In this document: positions 61,506 to 64,000 of the stretch, one piece after another | Numbering within the stretch: position 1 is the first letter of the stretch | How the letters are laid out: each line of letters begins with the position of its first letter | Origin: Phycisphaerales bacterium | Lineage (GTDB): Bacteria > Planctomycetota > Phycisphaerae > UBA1845 > Fen-1342 | Reading direction: 5' to 3' | Length of the DNA: 64,000 nt | NCBI GenBank assembly: GCA_016710275.1 | Contig: JADJXS010000001.1 | Coordinates: 2,356,001-2,420,000 of the forward strand | Translations under genes and position numbers: made by a program | Notes under the pieces: generated by a model | Databases searched by the model: none | Told to the model about the DNA's origin: nothing | The model's input: the letters and a program-made list of their open reading frames with translations, nothing else

Positions 61506-62213
61506 GTGTCCTACTCGACGCTTGGCCTCGACGAACTCGCGCGGCACATCGGAATGGATGCGCGCGAGGTGCGAAGGCTGGCCGAGCGGGGGGTGATTCC
61601 CGGGCAACTGGTGGGCGGGCAGTGGCGATTCCACCGCGCGGCGCTGCTGGACTGGCTGCAGCGCGACATGCACACGCTCGACGAGATCGATCGTCGCAAT
61701 CTCGAGCGCGCCGTCGCGGATGAACCGGACGCGCACCTGCTTTCGCAACTGATTCCGCGCGCCGGGGTGGAGTTGAATCTCCCGGCGCGCTCGCGGGCAT
61801 CGGTGCTGCGGGAACTGGTTCGGTTGGTGGAACGCACCGGGCTGCTGTATGACGCGGAGGGAATGCACGCGGCGCTGGAAGAGCGGGAGGCGCAGGGTCC
61901 GACGGCGCTGCCCGGCGGTCTGGCGCTACCGCACCCGCGCCGGCCGATGCCGTATGCGACCGCCGAGCCGCTCATCTGCATTGCCCGCGTGCCGGCCGGA
62001 ATCGGCTTTTCCGCGGCCGACGGGCGGCTGACCGATCTCTTCATCCTGATCTGCTCGCACGATGATCGATCCCATCTGCACGCGCTGGCGCGGGTGTCGC
62101 TCACCTTTTCGCCCGAGCTTTGCGCCGCGCTGCGGTCCGCTGCAACCGCGGATGAGGCGCTGCAACTGATCGCCGACGCCGAACTGCGCATGCTTCGCGA
62201 GCGGCGGCCGTAG
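61506..62213 (+). CDS. EIIA (PtsN-like) domain protein with N-terminal helix-turn-helix
   Basis: A 235-residue fusion with GTG start. Residues 1-50 form an excisionase/MerR-like DNA-binding head (LDELARHIGMDAREVRRLAE, GGQWRFHRAALLDWL). Residues 75-225 are a fructose/nitrogen-type PTS EIIA domain; the phosphorylated His is in GGLALPHPRRPMPY (about H143), and FILICSHDDRSHLHALARVS is the second conserved block. No EIIB, EIIC or HPr is nearby, so it probably has a regulatory role, passing PTS phosphorylation state to DNA binding. Such fusions occur in several non-proteobacterial phyla. Confidence 0.82.
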   Translation: MSYSTLGLDELARHIGMDAREVRRLAERGVIPGQLVGGQWRFHRAALLDWLQRDMHTLDEIDRRNLERAVADEPDAHLLSQLIPRAGVELNLPARSRASVLRELVRLVERTGLLYDAEGMHAALEEREAQGPTALPGGLALPHPRRPMPYATAEPLICIARVPAGIGFSAADGRLTDLFILICSHDDRSHLHALARVSLTFSPELCAALRSAATADEALQLIADAELRMLRERRP

Positions 62214-62365
62214 ACGTTGTCGAGTTGCGCGAGGGCGGCCGCGGCGGATGGGGCGCTTGCAGCGTGTTGCGGCCGGGGCGTTACCCGCCGCTGACGGGGG
62301 CTGTAGGATGTCGGCGGTACGCGGCGCGGGTGCGCTGGGACCTGAGTCCTCCAGAAGCGACGAGC

Positions 62366-63652
62366 ATGAGCCATACGCTGCTGATTCGCCGAGGGCGCGT
62401 CATCGATCCCGCCTGCGCGATTGATGAAGTGACCAACGTGGCCATTCGAGACGGGCGGATTTTCGCGGTGGGGCGCTCCGCGCCGACCGATGCGCAGCAG
62501 GTGATCGACGCCGACGGGCGGATTGTCGCGCCCGGGCTGATCGACATGCACGTGCATCTGCGCGAACCGGGCCACGAAGAGAAGGAGACGATCGGCAGCG
62601 GGACGGCGGCGGCGGCGGCGGGGGGGTTCACCGCGGTCGCTTGCATGCCCAACACCAGCCCGCCGCTTGATTCAGACGCGCAGATCGAGTTTGTTGCACG
62701 ACAGGCGGTGCGGGTGGGGCGGACGCGGGTGTACCCGATCGGCGCCATCACGAAGGGGCGCGCCGGAAAGGAGCTGGCCGAGATCGGGCTGATGATCCGC
62801 GCGGGGGCGGTGGCCTTCAGCGACGACGGCGACGGCATCGCCGACGCGGGCGTCTGCCTGCGGGCGATGCAGTATGTGAGCATGTTTGACCGGCTGTTCA
62901 TTCAGCATTGCGAGGACCGGGCGCTGGCCGGTCGCGGCTGCATGCACCAGGGGCTGGTTTCGACGCGACTGGGGCTGCCGGGAATTCCATCCATCGCCGA
63001 GGAGGCGATGATCCAGCGCGACGTGCTGCTGCAGCGGCAGGCGGGCGTGCGGTACCACGTCGCGCACATCTCGACCGCCGGCGCCGTGGCGATCGTGCGG
63101 CGCGCCAAGCGGGAAGGGCAGGCCGTGACCTGCGAAGTGTGCCCGCATCACCTGCTGCTGACCGACGAAGCCTGCGGCGGCTACGACACGAACTTCAAGA
63201 TGAACCCGCCGCTGCGCACCGCCGGCGACGTCGCTGCGTGCATCGAGGGCGTACGCGACGGCACAATTGACTGCCTCGTCACGGACCATGCGCCGCACGG
63301 CCGTCAGGACAAGGAGCATGAATTCCCCGATGCGCCCTTCGGAATCGTCGGGCTGGAGACGGCGTTGCCGCTGTTCGTCCGCGCGCTGATCGAATCCGGC
63401 GTGATCGGCTGGCCGCGGCTGATCGAACTGATGTCCACCGCTCCCGCGCGGCTGCTGCGCGTGGCCGGCGGATCGCTGGCGGCGGGCGAGCCGGCCGACG
63501 TGACGATTATTGATCCCGAGACGGAATGGACCATCGACCCCGGGCGATTTCTATCGCAAAGCCGTAATACGCCCTTTGCCGGATGGGTTGTGCGCGGCCG
63601 CGCCCGCACGACGATCGTCGGCGGTGAGGTGCGCTGGGCGCTCGACGGCTGA
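62366..63652 (+). CDS. pyrC: Dihydroorotase
   Basis: A 428-residue class I dihydroorotase of pyrimidine synthesis, ATG 62366. Zinc-binding entry motif LIDMHVHLREPGHEEKE near residue 60; CMPNTSPPLDS; carboxylated Lys region in AITKGRAGKELAE; histidines in FIQHCEDRALA and YHVAHISTAGA; catalytic Asp in CLVTDHAPHGRQDKE. All active-site residues appear intact, so it is likely the catalytic enzyme rather than an inactive PyrC-like partner. pyrB is not in the window. Confidence 0.92.
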   Translation: MSHTLLIRRGRVIDPACAIDEVTNVAIRDGRIFAVGRSAPTDAQQVIDADGRIVAPGLIDMHVHLREPGHEEKETIGSGTAAAAAGGFTAVACMPNTSPPLDSDAQIEFVARQAVRVGRTRVYPIGAITKGRAGKELAEIGLMIRAGAVAFSDDGDGIADAGVCLRAMQYVSMFDRLFIQHCEDRALAGRGCMHQGLVSTRLGLPGIPSIAEEAMIQRDVLLQRQAGVRYHVAHISTAGAVAIVRRAKREGQAVTCEVCPHHLLLTDEACGGYDTNFKMNPPLRTAGDVAACIEGVRDGTIDCLVTDHAPHGRQDKEHEFPDAPFGIVGLETALPLFVRALIESGVIGWPRLIELMSTAPARLLRVAGGSLAAGEPADVTIIDPETEWTIDPGRFLSQSRNTPFAGWVVRGRARTTIVGGEVRWALDG

Positions 63653-63660
63653 AAGCAGGG

Positions 63661-63678
63661 GGGCGCAACGAGGCGCCC
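63661..63678. terminator. Hairpin between convergent pyrC and ABC ATPase genes
   Basis: GGGCGC (63661-63666) pairs with GCGCCC (63673-63678) across AACGAG. There is no T-run, so a bidirectional terminator is only possible. Confidence 0.35.
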
Positions 63679-63723
63679 TTCCGCGCCCAGCGCACGGCGT
63701 CTCAATGCGCTGAGTGTTGCGCT

Positions 63724-64000
63724 TCAGCGCGCGGTGACCTGCGGCGTCGGATGGTGGTCGTCAGCAACGGCGTCGGCGCCGACCAGCCGCACGAACACCT
63801 GCTGTAAGTCCGGGCGCTGCACCTCGAATCGCGAAACTCGCACGGTCTCCATCGCGGTGCGCAGGATGTCGTCGGCGCTCGACCCCTCGGGCAGATCGAA
63901 CTCGGCATGGCTGCCGGAAACAATCGCCCGGTCCGCGCCCACCCGCGCCGCCACCGCCCGCAGATCGCCCTCCCCCTCCAGCACCACCGTGCGCGCCGCG
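63724..64000 (-). CDS. ABC transporter ATP-binding protein, C-terminal end (partial)
   Basis: The gene enters from the right edge; only its last 91 residues are visible. They fit the DUF4162 domain found after the ATPase domain of ABC-2 type exporters: ILRTAMETVRVSRFEVQRPD followed by LQQVFVRLVGAD. The nucleotide-binding domain itself lies outside the window. It is convergent with pyrC. Cargo unknown. Confidence 0.7.
   Translation of the reverse strand, partial: AARTVVLEGEGDLRAVAARVGADRAIVSGSHAEFDLPEGSSADDILRTAMETVRVSRFEVQRPDLQQVFVRLVGADAVADDHHPTPQVTAR

Overview
The window reads as a GC-rich chromosome fragment of a member of the Planctomycetota outside the classical anammox genera. I base this on an adjacent DUF1501/DUF1800 pair, PEP-CTERM sorted proteins, three proteins with lineage-style dockerin-like tails carrying the NNFDIDPFV signature, and a sigma-70 factor with a long helix-turn-helix N-terminus. 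No rRNA, tRNA, CRISPR array, prophage or insertion sequence was recognised. The taxonomic call is an inference from these families.

Left part (1-17.5 kb) is respiratory. A minus-strand operon reading down from 9691 encodes a cytochrome oxidase subunit III with a cytochrome c domain inserted in it, a di-heme cytochrome c joined by a frameshift to a heme-b gamma subunit, a Tat-exported molybdopterin catalytic subunit, a 112-aa unknown, a hemerythrin, an iron-sulfur beta subunit and a TorD/NarJ chaperone. Alpha and beta subunits resemble periplasmic nitrite oxidoreductase (NXR) of Nitrospira and anammox bacteria. An Rrf2 regulator with three cysteines is divergent from this operon. Next to it a second minus operon holds a five-heme cytochrome with a dockerin-like tail and a NapH-like polyferredoxin with TPR repeats. 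purB and a Cys/Met-metabolism PLP enzyme follow.

Middle part (17.5-37.3 kb) is mostly housekeeping: a 29-aa orphan membrane peptide with its own promoter and terminator, larB, nnrD, trxB, a Tat-lipoprotein phosphoesterase, succinate dehydrogenase C and A without B, a sigma factor, mltA, a GbsR-like regulator, a peroxiredoxin-like protein, an SRAP protein, and a mutagenesis cassette imuA-imuB-dnaE2.

37.4-43.4 kb is a tandem array of three translationally coupled gene pairs (PEP-CTERM protein plus beta-repeat surface protein). Near-identical blocks flank divergent blocks, and only the last pair has a complete partner gene. Then come PilZ and two paralogous zinc-metalloprotease lipoproteins.

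46.7-53.2 kb is an isc operon (iscR, iscS, HEPN protein, 86-aa unknown, iscU, small ORF, iscA, hscB, hscA, fdx). The rest holds DUF1501/DUF1800, thioredoxin, folK, a membrane protein, a dockerin-tailed secreted protein, a GT-C glycosyltransferase, an EIIA-type regulator, pyrC and the end of an ABC ATPase.

Four otherwise sound genes (gamma subunit, metalloprotease, iscS, dockerin-tailed protein) are each broken by a one- or two-base indel in a G/C-rich run. This points to sequence error or recent decay and should temper any reading of these genes as split.
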